Shown: piece after piece, positions 8,043 through 16,175 of the stretch
How the letters are laid out: every line of letters begins with the position of its first letter
How positions within the stretch are numbered: position 1 is the stretch's first letter
NCBI GenBank assembly: GCA_012839565.1
Contig: DUMZ01000019.1
Coordinates: forward strand, 104,001-168,000
DNA from: Anaerolineaceae bacterium
GTDB taxonomy: Bacteria > Chloroflexota > Anaerolineae > Anaerolineales > Anaerolineaceae
Direction of reading: 5' to 3'
DNA length: 64,000 nt
The notes under the pieces: model-generated
What the model was told of the DNA's origin: nothing
The model's database searches: none
The model's input: only the letters and a program-made list of their open reading frames with translations
Made by a program: the position numbers and the translations under genes

Positions 8043-9827
8043 TTAGGCTCCTTTCAGTTGAATGGCATCCACAGGACAGACCTGCGCGCAAACGCTGCAT
8101 CCCACGCATTTGTAGGGGTCAATGCTGGACTTTTTCTTATCCACCTGGAAGACAATCGCCGGACAGCCGGTGCGGGTACAGGCCTTACAGCCGATACAAA
8201 CATCTTCGAGCACTTCATATTGCGTTTTGAAAGGGTTATTGAACTCTTTCAGATCCCATTCGTGCATTTTCTTGAGCGCGCAAGGCCAGCGGGTGATGAT
8301 AACCGACGGACCTTCAAGTTCCAACGCCCAGTTAAGCGTTTCTTTGACTTCTTTTAGGTTGTTCGGGTTGATAGTGCGCACGTTCTCAAAACCCAGTGTT
8401 CTCACCAGCGCTTCGATATTCACCTGTTCGGTGATTTCTCCCTGCACGGTCATGCCAGTGCCGGGGTTTTCCTGCTGACCGGTCATGGCGGTGATGCGGT
8501 TGTCGAGAATGACGTTAACCGTGTTGCTCTTGTTGTAGGCCACGTTCATCAGGGAGTTGATACCGGTATGGAAGAAAGTGCTGTCGCCCAGAACCGAAAC
8601 GACGCGCATTTTGTTGTCTTCAATCGTGTCAAAGATTTGCTGCGCGCCATGCCCCGCGCTGATGCTGGCACCCATGCAGATAGTGCTTTCAATGGCATGA
8701 TAAGGCGCGCCCGATGATAAGGTGTAACAGCCAATATCGCCAGAAATCATCACATTGCGCTTGCGACCCAGCTCAAAGAAGAAACCACGATGCGGACATC
8801 CGGCGCAAAGTGTGGGCGGACGACCGATTAGCGCTTCGGCCAGTTCTGCGTCAGCTTCGATTTTTTCGCCATAGATGACTTCGCGAATGACTTCCGGCAG
8901 CATTTCGCCGTTGCGCGGGAAGATGTTTTTACCGTCACAGGCGATGCCCAAACCGCGTACAAAGTCCTCGATGTAGGGGTCGTTTTCTTCAATGATGTAA
9001 ACTTTGTCAACTTTCGAGGCAAAGTCTTTGATCATCTCTGCTGGCAAGGGGTTTGTGAAACCAAGTTTGAGATAGGAGGCTTCATCGCCAAAAACTTCGC
9101 GGGCGTAAAGATAGCAATCGCCGGAACAGATGATGCCAATCCTGGTGTCGCCATATTCGGCACGGTTCCATTTGCAGTTATTTGAGTAATCTTCCAACAA
9201 CTTCAAATTGCCTTGCAGTTTCACCTTCATAATGCGCGCGTTGGCAGGCACAGCAACATACTTTTTGATATTCTTCGCGTAGGGCTTGATGGGCACTTCA
9301 ACCCGTTCGCCTAACTCAACCAGGCTCTTGGAATGGCACACACGTGTGGTCATGCGGTAAAGCACGGGCACATCATATTGTTCGCTTATTTCAAAAGCAT
9401 CGGCGAGCATATCTTTGGCTTCCTGACTGTCAGCGGGTTCAAACATCGGCACCATGGCAGCTTTGGCATAGTTGCGGTTGTCCTGCTCGTTCTGCGAAGA
9501 GAACTGGCCAGGCTCATCGGCCGTGATAACCACCGCGCCACCGCTCACACCCATATAAGCAAAAGTGAAGAACGGGTCTGCGGCAACGTTTAAGCCAACG
9601 TGTTTCATAGCCGCCAAGGCTCGCGCACCCGCGATAGACGCGCCAATAACCGACTCGAGGGCTACTTTTTCATTAGGCGCCCATTCAGCTTTAATGACGC
9701 CTTTATATTTGGAGATATTTTCGAGAATTTCAGTGCTGGGTGTACCCGGATAAGCGGCAGCAAAACGCACGCCAGCTTCGTAGGCACCACGAGCAACAGC
9801 TTCGTCTCCAGTTAAGAGATGTTTCAA
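8043..9827 (-). CDS. iorA: indolepyruvate:ferredoxin oxidoreductase, alpha subunit
   Basis: This 594-residue thiamine-diphosphate enzyme is the catalytic subunit of IorAB. The pyrimidine-binding domain (GDEAVARGAYEAG..AAYPGTPSTEI) is N-terminal. The PP/TPP-binding domain carries LCAGCPHRGFF and GDIGCYTL (about 345-375) and GDSTFFHTGI. The C-terminus holds two [4Fe-4S] motifs (CIGCKACTRTGCP and CVGCSVCAQVCP). I choose a TTG start at 9827: a perfect AAGGAGG lies 5 nt before it, and the resulting MKHLLTGDEAVARG matches the family N-terminus. A GTG at 9860 would place that ribosome site inside the gene. It is expressed with iorB just downstream. Confidence 0.95.
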   Translation of the reverse strand: MKHLLTGDEAVARGAYEAGVRFAAAYPGTPSTEILENISKYKGVIKAEWAPNEKVALESVIGASIAGARALAAMKHVGLNVAADPFFTFAYMGVSGGAVVITADEPGQFSSQNEQDNRNYAKAAMVPMFEPADSQEAKDMLADAFEISEQYDVPVLYRMTTRVCHSKSLVELGERVEVPIKPYAKNIKKYVAVPANARIMKVKLQGNLKLLEDYSNNCKWNRAEYGDTRIGIICSGDCYLYAREVFGDEASYLKLGFTNPLPAEMIKDFASKVDKVYIIEENDPYIEDFVRGLGIACDGKNIFPRNGEMLPEVIREVIYGEKIEADAELAEALIGRPPTLCAGCPHRGFFFELGRKRNVMISGDIGCYTLSSGAPYHAIESTICMGASISAGHGAQQIFDTIEDNKMRVVSVLGDSTFFHTGINSLMNVAYNKSNTVNVILDNRITAMTGQQENPGTGMTVQGEITEQVNIEALVRTLGFENVRTINPNNLKEVKETLNWALELEGPSVIITRWPCALKKMHEWDLKEFNNPFKTQYEVLEDVCIGCKACTRTGCPAIVFQVDKKKSSIDPYKCVGCSVCAQVCPVDAIQLKGA

Positions 9828-9874
9828 AATGGCCTCCTTGGATAGTTTTTTGCTTGGCACACGCCAACATTACT

Positions 9875-9903
9875 ATTGTAACGCAAATACCGGGTATTAG
9901 GAC
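9875..9903 (-). promoter_or_regulatory. candidate iorA promoter with palindromic operator
   Basis: On the minus strand TACAAT (9875-9880) fits a -10 box. The position 17 nt upstream has a poor -35 (GTCCTA at 9898-9903). The spacer contains AATACC-G-GGTATT (9886-9898), a perfect dyad with a 1-nt centre. A dyad between the -35 and -10 suggests a bound regulator. Confidence 0.4.
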
Positions 9904-10028
9904 CTTATTTTTTTGTTTTTATTCAGCTGCTTCACAAAAATTTTTTACTTGATTAAATTTTCCATACTGCGATTTTTCTGATAAAATAAAAGGTTAGCTT
10001 GTAATCGAATATTTGACGAATGTAACAA

Positions 10029-10087
10029 TTGACGCCATTGTTAGATAATGGTATAACTAAGCAAATTAAGCTTAGACGGTCGTCTAA
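10029..10087 (+). promoter_or_regulatory. promoter and inverted-repeat operator of the ArsR-MFS operon
   Basis: TTGACG (10029-10034), a 17-nt spacer and TATAAC (10052-10057) form a good sigma-70-type promoter. Just downstream of the expected start of transcription, TTAGACG-GT-CGTCTAA (10072-10087) is a perfect 7-bp inverted repeat. This is a natural place for the adjacent winged-helix regulator to repress itself and the exporter. Confidence 0.6.
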
Positions 10088-10125
10088 CCCTCTGCTAATA
10101 AAATATATTTTAAGGATTACACACA

Positions 10126-11187
10126 ATGAGTTCTTATACGGACGCAAAACTTCACTGGGAATTTGGTACCGCCTATGATTTCTTCGTAAGCCAATTAGTG
10201 CTTCATCACCCTGAACGCTTTAGCTTGCGACCAAACTGGGCAGCAGGTGTACGTTCCCGTTTAAATCCTGAATTAAGGCAAACGCTTGAACACGCTGAAA
10301 ACGCATTACCCATGCCCATTCGCTTTGTTTTCAACCTGCCTGGAAAAACCAAAAACGCTGATGCGGTACTCAAAGAGCTTGGAAGCCTGGCGCCCCTAAA
10401 ACGTCTTGAACTTATTTCTGGTTTCGAACGCATCAACCCGACCTGTCAAAAAATTTTGCGTGAAACTACACCTGGCAATCCATGGTCCGATGTCGAACGT
10501 GAGATGCTTCTTGAAAGCACAGCAAGTGCAGACCGCAAGAGCAGCCCACGGTACTTAGAAAGCCTTTATGCCATTTGGTCAGACCCTAAAGCTTTCTCGG
10601 ATATGTATCTCGCTGCATTAACCGCCTATAAGGACAATTTTTTCGCTGAAGAAGAACAACGCATTCTGCCAGCGCTGAAGCAAGCGCTTTCTTACGCGCA
10701 AATGCGCGCGGGCAGCCTTTCTTTGCCTTTACTGCTTGAAGACCTGACCTCAGGCGTGCGCTATTCTGACCTGGAACAAACCAAAAACATCCACCTGGCA
10801 CCATCTTTTTGGATTTCGCCCTTGATGTTCTCAGTCCGTCCGGAAAAAGACCGTTTAATTATTCTCTATGGTGCCCGTCCGGATAACATGGCAATTATCC
10901 CCGGCGACCCCGTACCAGACAGTCTTATGCGCGCGCTCAAAGCCGTGGCAGACCCTACCCGCTTGCGCATTATGCGTTTCTTGGCACAAAGCCCACAAAC
11001 CGCAGCGCAACTCTCGCGCTCTTTGCGATTGCGCCCGCCAACAGTAAACCATCACCTGAACGAATTGCGCATTGCCGGGCTGGTGCATATTACGATAAGC
11101 CAGGGCGGTGACCGCCAGTTTGCCACACGATATGATGGCATTGACGCCATGCACGACCTGCTGACGCGATATTTGCATGGAATCTAA
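10126..11187 (+). CDS. ArsR-type winged-helix transcriptional regulator
   Basis: This 353-residue protein carries an ArsR-like winged helix-turn-helix at its C-terminus (about 265-330: ALKAVADPTRLRIMRFL, then AAQLSRSLRLRPPTVNHHLNEL). A 250-residue N-terminal domain of unknown type probably senses the signal. No metal-binding cysteine pair is visible, so a metal sensor is unlikely. The gene has its own promoter with an operator-like repeat and ends 2 nt before an MFS transporter, suggesting it controls that transporter. A modest AAGGA ribosome site lies 11 nt before the ATG. The effector is unknown. Confidence 0.8.
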   Translation: MSSYTDAKLHWEFGTAYDFFVSQLVLHHPERFSLRPNWAAGVRSRLNPELRQTLEHAENALPMPIRFVFNLPGKTKNADAVLKELGSLAPLKRLELISGFERINPTCQKILRETTPGNPWSDVEREMLLESTASADRKSSPRYLESLYAIWSDPKAFSDMYLAALTAYKDNFFAEEEQRILPALKQALSYAQMRAGSLSLPLLLEDLTSGVRYSDLEQTKNIHLAPSFWISPLMFSVRPEKDRLIILYGARPDNMAIIPGDPVPDSLMRALKAVADPTRLRIMRFLAQSPQTAAQLSRSLRLRPPTVNHHLNELRIAGLVHITISQGGDRQFATRYDGIDAMHDLLTRYLHGI

Positions 11188-11189
11188 AT

Positions 11190-12512
11190 ATGGAAGAAAG
11201 CACCGAAGCCCTGTCAACCGAGCCCGATGAACGCGGTACAGACAGAAAAAGTAATCCCATCAAGACCTATATTGAAAGACTAAAAGCCTTTAGCACTAAT
11301 GCGCGCTTGTTTTTAGTCGGCGGTTTTCTGTTTGGTATCGCTGGTGGTATCAACCAACTGCTCTTCAATTTTTACGTTCTGAGTCAAGGTTATACTGAAG
11401 GAACACTGGGAAAAATCGTTACCGCGCGCAGCCTGACAACTTTGCTGGCCGCCATCCCGATGGGCTATCTTGTTGACAAAATAGGGCGCAAACGAGCCTT
11501 TTTCTTTAGCCATCTTTCCTTCGCGCTAAGCATTGTGTGCATCCTTTTGTTCCCATCCATACCTGTATTCCTGACAATGGGTATGGTGCAAGGCCTTGCC
11601 CAATCCTTATCCGTTGTCGCGCAGGGGCCATTCCTGATGGAAAACAGCGAGGAAACCGAACGCACCTATCTGTTCAGCATCTCTTCGGGCATCGGTACGA
11701 CAGCCAGCTCGGTAGGACAATGGTTTGGTGGCTTTCTACCCGGTATCTTCGCGGGGATGCTCCTGGTAAGCGCCATGGACACCAAAGCTTATAGTGCCGC
11801 TTTGTGGTTTGTAGTCCTGTTCGCGCTTTTAGCGCTTGTACCAATAAGTTTTATAAAGGAAAACCGTCGTGATCCAAGCGCCAAGCGCTCTGTGTTTGCT
11901 CCTGTTACCTTCTTTAAACGCGCACCGAAAAAATTCACCAGGCTCATTTTACCCGGCTTGGTTACCTCAATCGGCGCTGGCATGGTTATGCCCTTTATGA
12001 ATGTCTTTTTCCGAAACGTTTACCGCCTTTCGGATAATTCCATCGGTGTTATTTTTGCCTGGGGCAGTCTGGCGATGGGTATCGGTTTGATTATCGCGCC
12101 AATGATTGCCGAACGCGTGGGCAAGATTCAAACCGTAGTAGCCACCCAAGCCTTGTCCATTCCTTTTTTGGTTTTACTCGGCTTTTCCGGCAGAGTTGAA
12201 TTAGCCATAATCGCGTATTATTTCCGATTGACGCTGATGAATATGAGTAGCCCTATTTTTTCCACCTTCGCCATGGAACAAGTCGAGCCAGAAGCGCGCG
12301 CCATGTTGGCCAGCCTTAACAGTATGGCCTTCAACTTTGGCTGGGCATTCAGCCCGACAATCAGTGGTATCTTGCAGGAACGACACGGTTTTGGCCCATC
12401 ATTCACAATTACTATCATCCTTTATACTGTTTCAACCTCAATGTATTACTTCTGGTTTTGGCACAAGAAGAAGACGCCTGCCACGGTTGAGCAGGCACAA
12501 AAGCTGAATTAA
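11190..12512 (+). CDS. MFS transporter, probable exporter
   Basis: This 440-residue major facilitator superfamily protein has about 12 hydrophobic spans and the loop 2-3 signature GYLVDKIGRKRAF near residue 90. The ATG lies 2 nt after the regulator's stop, so the two are cotranscribed. A drug or metabolite exporter controlled by the upstream regulator is the simplest reading, but the substrate cannot be told from sequence. The protein has a charged, probably cytosolic N-terminal stretch of about 40 residues. It converges with the next minus-strand gene with only 29 bp between them and no visible terminator. Confidence 0.85.
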   Translation: MEESTEALSTEPDERGTDRKSNPIKTYIERLKAFSTNARLFLVGGFLFGIAGGINQLLFNFYVLSQGYTEGTLGKIVTARSLTTLLAAIPMGYLVDKIGRKRAFFFSHLSFALSIVCILLFPSIPVFLTMGMVQGLAQSLSVVAQGPFLMENSEETERTYLFSISSGIGTTASSVGQWFGGFLPGIFAGMLLVSAMDTKAYSAALWFVVLFALLALVPISFIKENRRDPSAKRSVFAPVTFFKRAPKKFTRLILPGLVTSIGAGMVMPFMNVFFRNVYRLSDNSIGVIFAWGSLAMGIGLIIAPMIAERVGKIQTVVATQALSIPFLVLLGFSGRVELAIIAYYFRLTLMNMSSPIFSTFAMEQVEPEARAMLASLNSMAFNFGWAFSPTISGILQERHGFGPSFTITIILYTVSTSMYYFWFWHKKKTPATVEQAQKLN

Positions 12513-12541
12513 TTGATTGAGATTACACCAAACGAAATGCT

Positions 12542-13480
12542 TTAACTCTCCGGGTTAATCCGAAACTCGTAGATACCGTCTTCGTAGGCCCAAAGATGCC
12601 CACAACCCGGGCAGGTTTGATTTTCGCGCGCCTCAGGCAAGCTGGTATCACAAATCGGGCAAGCGAAAAAGGCATCGCCTTCAGGTTTTTGGCCAGATCC
12701 GACAGCAACAGACTTGGTGAACACGCTCGGGCTAAGCTGAATGATGCCCCCCGTATGCTGGAACAGAGAATCTAACGCAACCAAAACCTCGTGTTTGACC
12801 CGTCGTTTCAACGCGTTGATGCGAAAATGGGATACGGTGAGCTGTTTTTTAAGCGCGAACTGGTTCTCTTTAAGCAATTTGCGAACGGTTTTAGGATGAA
12901 AATTGTAATTTAGCGCGACAAATTCCACCTGTTCTTTGGTGAAAGGGTTCCATTTTTGTTTACCCAGGAGATAACGCGCGATGGCTTTGAGATTGCGCTT
13001 GTTGGCAAATTCAAGAACAAACACGGCATCCTCACCAAGCACCCGGCGCACGTTGGCAAGGGCGCTGTTAGCATCGGAAAGATGATGCAGGGTGCGGATC
13101 ATCGTGGCGCCATCAAAAAGACCGCCGACAAATGGCAGCTTGTAAATATCCGCGGTGACATAGACATAACGCGACGAATCACCCAGGCGTTCGCGCGCCT
13201 GCAAAAGTTGTGTGCGGGAGTAGTCCAAGAGCACAACGCGTTCCCAGCCGGCATAACGGGGCGTATTACGCCCGGCACCCGCGCCAAGTTCCAGCAAAAG
13301 CTTGCCTTGCTTGGGCATCAGCCGTTTTAGCGCGACTTCTTCAACCGCGTCTTCATAGCGACGCTCGCCGGTATCCCAAAATACTTCCTGGTAATCAGAG
13401 CCTTCGTAGGAACAGACCTGGGGGGTTTCTTCCTGATGAATATCGCTTGTGGCAGCAGCTGGTTTGTTACTGTTTTTCAT
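12542..13480 (-). CDS. SAM-dependent class I methyltransferase with C-terminal zinc ribbon
   Basis: This 312-residue protein has a Rossmann methyltransferase core (LLLELGAGAGRNTPRYAG, then the motif II acidic LLDYS, and post-motif MIRTLHHLSDANSALANV). A C-terminal Trm112-like zinc ribbon follows (CPICDTSLPEARENQTCPGCG). UbiE/COQ5-like or SAM methyltransferases of small molecules have this layout; the substrate is unknown. The ATG at 13480 has GAGGA upstream. The longer open frame to 13603 would run through the SRP RNA gene, so it is rejected. It may be transcribed from the SRP RNA promoter by read-through. Confidence 0.8.
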   Translation of the reverse strand: MKNSNKPAAATSDIHQEETPQVCSYEGSDYQEVFWDTGERRYEDAVEEVALKRLMPKQGKLLLELGAGAGRNTPRYAGWERVVLLDYSRTQLLQARERLGDSSRYVYVTADIYKLPFVGGLFDGATMIRTLHHLSDANSALANVRRVLGEDAVFVLEFANKRNLKAIARYLLGKQKWNPFTKEQVEFVALNYNFHPKTVRKLLKENQFALKKQLTVSHFRINALKRRVKHEVLVALDSLFQHTGGIIQLSPSVFTKSVAVGSGQKPEGDAFFACPICDTSLPEARENQTCPGCGHLWAYEDGIYEFRINPES

Positions 13481-13501
13481 GTCAGTCCTCGTTAAAGAAA
13501 T

Positions 13502-13604
13502 GTTGGGCAGGTTTGCCGGCAACACCCAGAGATACCTCCTTACCGCTGCTTCCTCTCGGACCTGACGGGGTTCGCAGGGCTCTGCCGCACCGGTCCCACC
13601 CAAC
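13502..13604 (-). ncRNA. ffs: signal recognition particle RNA (4.5S, small bacterial type)
   Basis: Read on the minus strand this is a 103-nt RNA whose ends pair (GTTGGG at the 5' end, CCCAAC at the 3' end). It contains the conserved apical core GTCAGGTCCGAGAGGAAGCA, with a GAGA (GNRA) tetraloop, followed by GC. This core binds Ffh and is the hallmark of the SRP RNA that targets membrane proteins. A near-perfect promoter sits immediately upstream. The gene was found by motif and pairing, not by a covariance search. Confidence 0.93.
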
Positions 13605-13611
13605 GGGAATA

Positions 13612-13640
13612 AGGATACCTGTTTCCGGGGCGGGTGTCAA
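13612..13640 (-). promoter_or_regulatory. promoter of the SRP RNA gene
   Basis: On the minus strand a consensus TTGACA (13635-13640) is followed by a 17-nt spacer and TATCCT (13612-13617). The spacing puts transcription initiation at the first base of the paired RNA, near 13604. This supports both the promoter and the RNA boundary. Confidence 0.8.
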
Positions 13641-13697
13641 TTCTTCGTGGCATTTTTTGTGTCTGCTTTGTACAACACTGGAAATGTGTGTGAGATC

Positions 13698-14222
13698 TTA
13701 AATCAGACTCTGGTCGCAAATATCCTGATAGCCACAACCACGACAACGAGCCACTGCGCCATGTGAACGGCTGGGCACGTCAGCGCAAGCTTCAACTGCA
13801 CGCAGCTGATTAATCAAATCCAAAAACCTTTCCTTTTCAGCCTCGCTGTAGGGCACTTCAAAACTCTTATCCTGATAACGAATGACCCCATAAGGCGGTG
13901 CTTGCCCATAACTTTGCTCCAGCAAGTAACAATACGCCAAAACCTGAAAGACATGCGCGCGGTAAGCTTGGACAGGCGCGGGGGTTGACTTGAAATCAAC
14001 CGGCACCAACTCACCACTTGCCAGACGCATCACGTAATCCGGTTTGCCAACCAGTCTTAGCTTTGAATCAAAAAACGGCTTGGGAACGGCTTGCAGCTGG
14101 TCGGTATCGGCGTATATCAGACGTCCGCTGGGCAGTCCACTGGCCTTTTTGAACCATAAGGCAAGCAGTACCAAAACAAGCGCGATACCTAATAAGAGAA
14201 CAGGTATAAGCCAGCTTTTCAT
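13698..14222 (-). CDS. C-terminal half of a split, membrane-anchored Cas4/RecB-like nuclease
   Basis: This 174-residue protein starts with a membrane span (about 4-24, followed by KK). A PD-(D/E)xK nuclease core follows: D62 in GKPDYVM, D76-F-K78 in PVDFKS, and Q93/Y97 in QAYRAHVFQVLAYCYLL. A C-terminal cysteine cluster has C160, C163 and C169 (CRGCGYQDIC). Cas4-type enzymes hold one [4Fe-4S] cluster with four cysteines and use a GxxxH histidine. The fourth Cys and that His are missing here but present in the gene just upstream, which overlaps this one by ATGA. The two proteins together therefore rebuild the site. There is no CRISPR context. The function is inferred; confidence is high for the fold and lower for activity. 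Confidence 0.8.
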   Translation of the reverse strand: MKSWLIPVLLLGIALVLVLLALWFKKASGLPSGRLIYADTDQLQAVPKPFFDSKLRLVGKPDYVMRLASGELVPVDFKSTPAPVQAYRAHVFQVLAYCYLLEQSYGQAPPYGVIRYQDKSFEVPYSEAEKERFLDLINQLRAVEACADVPSRSHGAVARCRGCGYQDICDQSLI

Positions 14223-14440
14223 TTCCCCACCAGGATAATGATCAGGGCTATCAATGCCAGCAAGGCTGCGACAACAATCAGGACGGGTATCAGTTTCACC
14301 TGCCGGGCATGGGTTTGATGGCTTTGCGTGCCGGCATCCATGGCGGGCTGATTCACTGATGGCTCACCTTGCAACTGATACCACCAAGCCCGCTCGCAAT
14401 ACAGAAAACTGTTCAGTTCCGAAGCTTTAATCACACGCAT
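14219..14440 (-). CDS. N-terminal half of a split, membrane-anchored Cas4/RecB-like nuclease
   Basis: This 73-residue protein begins IKASELNSFLYCERAWWYQL, the N-terminal signature of Cas4-like nucleases, with C15 as the first iron-sulfur cysteine. It continues to MDAGTQSH (H41), the GxxxH metal ligand, and then ends in a single membrane helix (about 49-71). It lacks the DxK core and the other three cysteines, which are in the overlapping downstream gene. The TGA stop overlaps the next ATG (ATGA), implying coupled, roughly equal synthesis. Each half carries one transmembrane helix at the break point, so they could pair as a hairpin in the membrane. A sequencing frameshift is unlikely, since each half has its own helix at the junction. 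Confidence 0.75.
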   Translation of the reverse strand: MRVIKASELNSFLYCERAWWYQLQGEPSVNQPAMDAGTQSHQTHARQVKLIPVLIVVAALLALIALIIILVGK

Positions 14441-14655
14441 GGCTCAATTGTAACTGCTGATATCAAAATGTCGAATGAGAAATGAAATAACATAGCCTTA
14501 AACACTTGCCAAATTTTGCTTATATCGCGTTAGCAATAACACGAGTAACATGATCGTAATATTGCTATTTGCAAATTTGCTTATTAAAACACAATCAATC
14601 AAGGCGTTTTTCTCGCGCAAAGAATACAGCCATAGAAAAACCCGCTTGCGCGGGT
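14441..14655. other. gene-free AT-rich spacer with terminator
   Basis: This 215-bp AT-rich spacer contains the likely promoter region of the split nuclease operon. It ends in a terminator for the translin operon: ACCCGC (14640-14645) pairs with GCGGGT (14650-14655), followed on the minus strand by T5. No other feature is seen. Confidence 0.65.
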
Positions 14656-14691
14656 CTTTCTATTAAATCTTAATTTATCAATAAGCTTTCG

Positions 14692-15342
14692 TTACTGGTT
14701 AGCTTCTCGGTCAGCTAACAGTTCGGTGAATTCATCTATTTTCTTGGTCAGCATTTCCTGACGGTAGGCGGTGGTGATATCCGCGCGGGTGCGCTCGATG
14801 ATACCCCGTGCCAGGTCCGTCCGCCGGCGCAGTCCATCGGTAACAGCATCTGGATAATCCATCGTTACCAGTTGGGTAAAAATCTCATCCATGTTGAAAA
14901 GCAAACGTTCAACTTCATCGGTATAACCTGTGCGCAAGATATCCAGGCAACGTCGCCGCATCTCACCGATGGTTTCAGTCAGCCCATTCAGCCACGCGGG
15001 AAGATCTATGCCCATTTCGTTGGGAGAAGGAATAGGCTGGTCGTAAATAATCGCCGCGGTTAGCTTGGCTTCGCAAAACTCCTTTAGCGCGTCCTGAGTG
15101 TAGCCTGTGTAATAAAGGTCAGGATGTTCACGCTTGAGATGCTGAAGAATGTCATCCACTATCACCTGACCCTGTTGCAATTCTTCTTGTGCCTGCTGCA
15201 CATCGCCCCTGTGAATAGCGCGAATGGTAAGCGAGGCACGGCGAATCAACTCGCGCGCGTTTTTGAGAGCTTGCTCACGCTGATCGGTTTTCGCGTTGAA
15301 TTCCTCGTGAATTTGCTCACAGATTTTTTCTAAATTCTTCAA
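14692..15342 (-). CDS. translin-family protein
   Basis: This 216-residue, all-helical protein matches translin/TRAX, proteins that bind single-stranded RNA/DNA and, as TRAX, cut RNA. Diagnostic parts are ARELIRRASLTIRAIHRGD (29-47), ALKEFCEAKLTAAIIY (85-100) and GLRRRTDLARGIIERTRADI near the end. The E88-x-x-E91 pair is placed like the acidic active-site residues of TRAX, from memory of that family. A TTG start at 15342 is chosen: AAGAAGG lies upstream and the start is 1 nt after the previous stop. A longer frame from 15432 would overlap that gene by 89 nt. It follows ssb and a DUF3467 gene, suggesting a nucleic-acid role. Confidence 0.85.
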   Translation of the reverse strand: MKNLEKICEQIHEEFNAKTDQREQALKNARELIRRASLTIRAIHRGDVQQAQEELQQGQVIVDDILQHLKREHPDLYYTGYTQDALKEFCEAKLTAAIIYDQPIPSPNEMGIDLPAWLNGLTETIGEMRRRCLDILRTGYTDEVERLLFNMDEIFTQLVTMDYPDAVTDGLRRRTDLARGIIERTRADITTAYRQEMLTKKIDEFTELLADREANQ

Positions 15343-15343
15343 A

Positions 15344-15658
15344 CTAGCCTTCTTCCGACGGGTCTTTTGGGTCTGCTGTTCTAAAAAGCTGGTCAGCCAG
15401 CGAGTGTCCTCTGGGGATTTTGATTTCGCCAAAGTTTTTCTCGTAGCGCAGCAAATTCTCGGTCAAGGCCTGCAAAAACAGCTTTGCGCCCAAGGGCGAG
15501 AAAACCAGTCGTGTACTTATCTTGGGCTTTATTCCCGGCAACATACCTGCAAAGTCGAGAATAAATTCCTGGGGCGTATGTGAGATATACGACATATTCA
15601 CATACGTTGCGGGCAAGTCTTCTGGTACGGTAATGGTAATTTTTTTGATATCCGCCAT
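15344..15658 (-). CDS. DUF3467 family protein
   Basis: This 104-residue protein resembles DUF3467. It opens with KKITITVPEDLPATYVNMSYISHTPQEFILDFA and continues with a beta-rich region ending in a helix (SPLGAKLFLQALTENLLRYEKNFG). The family is small, cytosolic and of unknown function, and is often found near nucleic-acid or phage genes. Here it lies 9 nt after ssb and 1 nt before the translin gene, so all three are almost certainly cotranscribed. The start is ATG 15658; its ribosome site is weak, consistent with coupling to ssb. Confidence 0.8.
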   Translation of the reverse strand: MADIKKITITVPEDLPATYVNMSYISHTPQEFILDFAGMLPGIKPKISTRLVFSPLGAKLFLQALTENLLRYEKNFGEIKIPRGHSLADQLFRTADPKDPSEEG

Positions 15659-15667
15659 TACTGCGAC

Positions 15668-16066
15668 CTAGAAGGGGATTTCGTCATCATCCATGGAATC
15701 GTCCATGTAATCACTTCCACCACCGGCAGAATCAGAGCGGGATGACAAGAAGCGCACCGTCTCCGCGGTTACTTCGTAGCTGCTTGCCCAGCTTCCGTCG
15801 TTGCGCTGATAAACGCGTGGTCCGCCATATTGTGGATCGGGGTACAGGCGTCCTTCAACCAAAACTTTGGAACCTTTCTTGAGATACTGATTGCAGCTTT
15901 CGGCTTGTCTGCCCCAAACTGAAATGCGGAACCAGGTGGTTTCGTCAGTATCTTTGTAACGGCGGCTGGTCGCAACGCTAAAGCTGGTAACCGGGTTTCC
16001 GTCTGGCGTGAATCGCATTTCTGGGTCACGTCCTAAATTGCCTACGATAATAAGTTTCTGATACAT
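15668..16066 (-). CDS. ssb: single-stranded DNA-binding protein
   Basis: This 132-residue protein has one OB fold (MYQKLIIVGNLGRDPEMRF, TSFSVATSRRYKD, TWFRISVWGRQAESCNQYLKKG) and a short disordered tail. The tail ends DDDEIPF, the acidic tip that recruits replication and repair partners. The ATG at 16066 with AAAGGA upstream is the family start. A longer open frame would pass through the tRNA-Pro gene and is rejected. It is the first gene of the ssb-DUF3467-translin operon. Confidence 0.95.
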   Translation of the reverse strand: MYQKLIIVGNLGRDPEMRFTPDGNPVTSFSVATSRRYKDTDETTWFRISVWGRQAESCNQYLKKGSKVLVEGRLYPDPQYGGPRVYQRNDGSWASSYEVTAETVRFLSSRSDSAGGGSDYMDDSMDDDEIPF

Positions 16067-16175
16067 CTTTGTAAAATCCTTTCGCTTTTGTGTCGAATCT
16101 TCAGCTATAATTTTACTAGAAAAAGCCCTGTTATGGAAACTTTTTTTGATGCTTTTCAAATCCACAACAAAACGC

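Noticed and set aside
13481..13603. N-terminal extension of the methyltransferase
   Set aside because: It would translate the SRP RNA gene; an ATG with a ribosome site exists at 13480.
13698..14440. CRISPR-Cas locus around the Cas4-like genes
   Set aside because: No repeats, no other cas genes; Cas4-like nucleases also occur outside CRISPR.
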